DNA of 64,000 nt. It comes from Burkholderia sp. Ax-1724. Lineage in GTDB: Bacteria; Pseudomonadota; Gammaproteobacteria; Burkholderiales; Burkholderiaceae. The notes under the pieces are model-generated. The model saw nothing but the letters and a program-made list of their open reading frames with translations. It searched no databases and had not been told where the DNA came from. The position numbers and the translations under genes were made by a program. The stretch spans positions 62,001 through 126,000 of the forward strand of contig NZ_VWWL01000015.1 of assembly GCF_011752995.1 (NCBI RefSeq), in the 5' to 3' direction. This document shows positions 63,609 through 64,000 of the stretch, in pieces (positions within the stretch are counted from its first letter, which is position 1; every line of letters starts with the position of its first letter).

Positions 63609-64000
63609 TCGAAACGCTCCCAACGTTCGCCGAACAGCCCGCGCGGCCGCACCAGCAGGATCAGCGCCATGAGCACGTACATCGCCGCGCCGGAAGCTTC
63701 GGGCTTGAACTGCACCGTCAGCGACGTGACGATGCCGACCAGCAGCCCGGCGACGATCGCGCCCGCATACGAACCGAGTCCGCCGATCGTGACGATCACG
63801 AACGCGGGCATGATCGCGTCGGAAGCCATCGACGGCGTGACCGTCCAGAGCGGCGCCGCGAGCAGACCGGCGACTCCCGCGATGCAGCAGCCGAGTCCGA
63901 ACACGCCGGTCAGCACGCGTGGCAGATTGATGCCGAGCATCCCGACCATTTCGGGGTCGCGGCTGCCCGCGCGCAGAATGCGGCCGAACGGTGTATAGAC
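63605..64000 (-). CDS. LivH-type branched-chain ABC permease (5' partial)
   Basis: This is the C-terminal part of a LivH permease (visible 131 residues); the frame is open to the window end, so the start lies beyond it. It shows YTPFGRILRAGSRDPEMVGMLGIN, the GLGSYAGAI loop and the final RPRGLFGERWERF. It is coupled to the fused gene by a 4-bp overlap. Confidence 0.9.
   Translation of the reverse strand, partial: VYTPFGRILRAGSRDPEMVGMLGINLPRVLTGVFGLGCCIAGVAGLLAAPLWTVTPSMASDAIMPAFVIVTIGGLGSYAGAIVAGLLVGIVTSLTVQFKPEASGAAMYVLMALILLVRPRGLFGERWERFE

Overview
The window is high-GC beta-proteobacterial chromosome of Burkholderia type. The protein families suggest a plant-associated or plant-pathogenic Burkholderia, such as the gladioli/glumae/plantarii group; the species is an inference. 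It contains almost no mobile DNA, no rRNA or tRNA that I can see, and no CRISPR. Coding is dense, and several lower-GC patches stand out (about 6.5-6.7 kb, 19.5-21.1 kb, 24.0-24.2 kb, 43.6-45.2 kb, 46.5-46.75 kb).

1-21.1 kb is an accessory region with type III effector-like genes around a catabolic operon. It holds a 5'-truncated giant protein with a kinase-like segment and five tandem Nudix modules (1-4700), an amidohydrolase-fold protein with an EF-hand-like tail (4779-6485), an 1151-residue candidate AWR/RipA-like protein (6809-10264), a harpin-like/PL7 alginate lyase fusion (18543-19520) and a GNAT-like protein with an N-terminal acylation motif (20142-20834). The amidohydrolase and the lyase each have a perfect TTCG-N16-TTCG hrpII/PIP box followed 31 bp later by a YANNNT -10 element. 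This is the signature of HrpB-controlled type III secretion genes. Between them lie porin, lysR, DUF979, DUF969 and the 5-oxoprolinase oplAH, all leftward. A roughly 40-bp element is shared by the porin and oplAH promoters.

21.1-26.9 kb encodes a flavin monooxygenase/reductase pair and an extradiol dioxygenase behind a good sigma-54 promoter, with a divergent XylR/DmpR-type activator, then a lone RpfF-type DSF synthase.

27.0-34.6 kb is a leftward seven-gene sugar/polyol operon without its own transporter, divergent from an unusual ROK regulator. 34.9-43.6 kb holds a cupin gene, a SorC regulator and an ABC importer leading into phosphonoacetate hydrolase and a second phosphatase-fold enzyme, which reads as phosphonoacetate use. 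43.8-45.2 kb holds an overlapping low-GC pair of unknown function.

45.65-64 kb is a large catabolic block. An IclR regulator, an epimerase, an oxidoreductase, a Tat-exported binding protein, two AroE-like dehydrogenases, SDRs, two KstD-like flavoproteins, an aldo/keto reductase, NIPSNAP and DUF1330 proteins, and a LivH plus a fused LivM-LivG-LivF transporter are all present. A repeated TGGAAT-N3-ATTCCA operator links the IclR gene to three of its intergenic regions. The substrate looks like a cyclic hydroxylated acid or polyol, but it is not identified.
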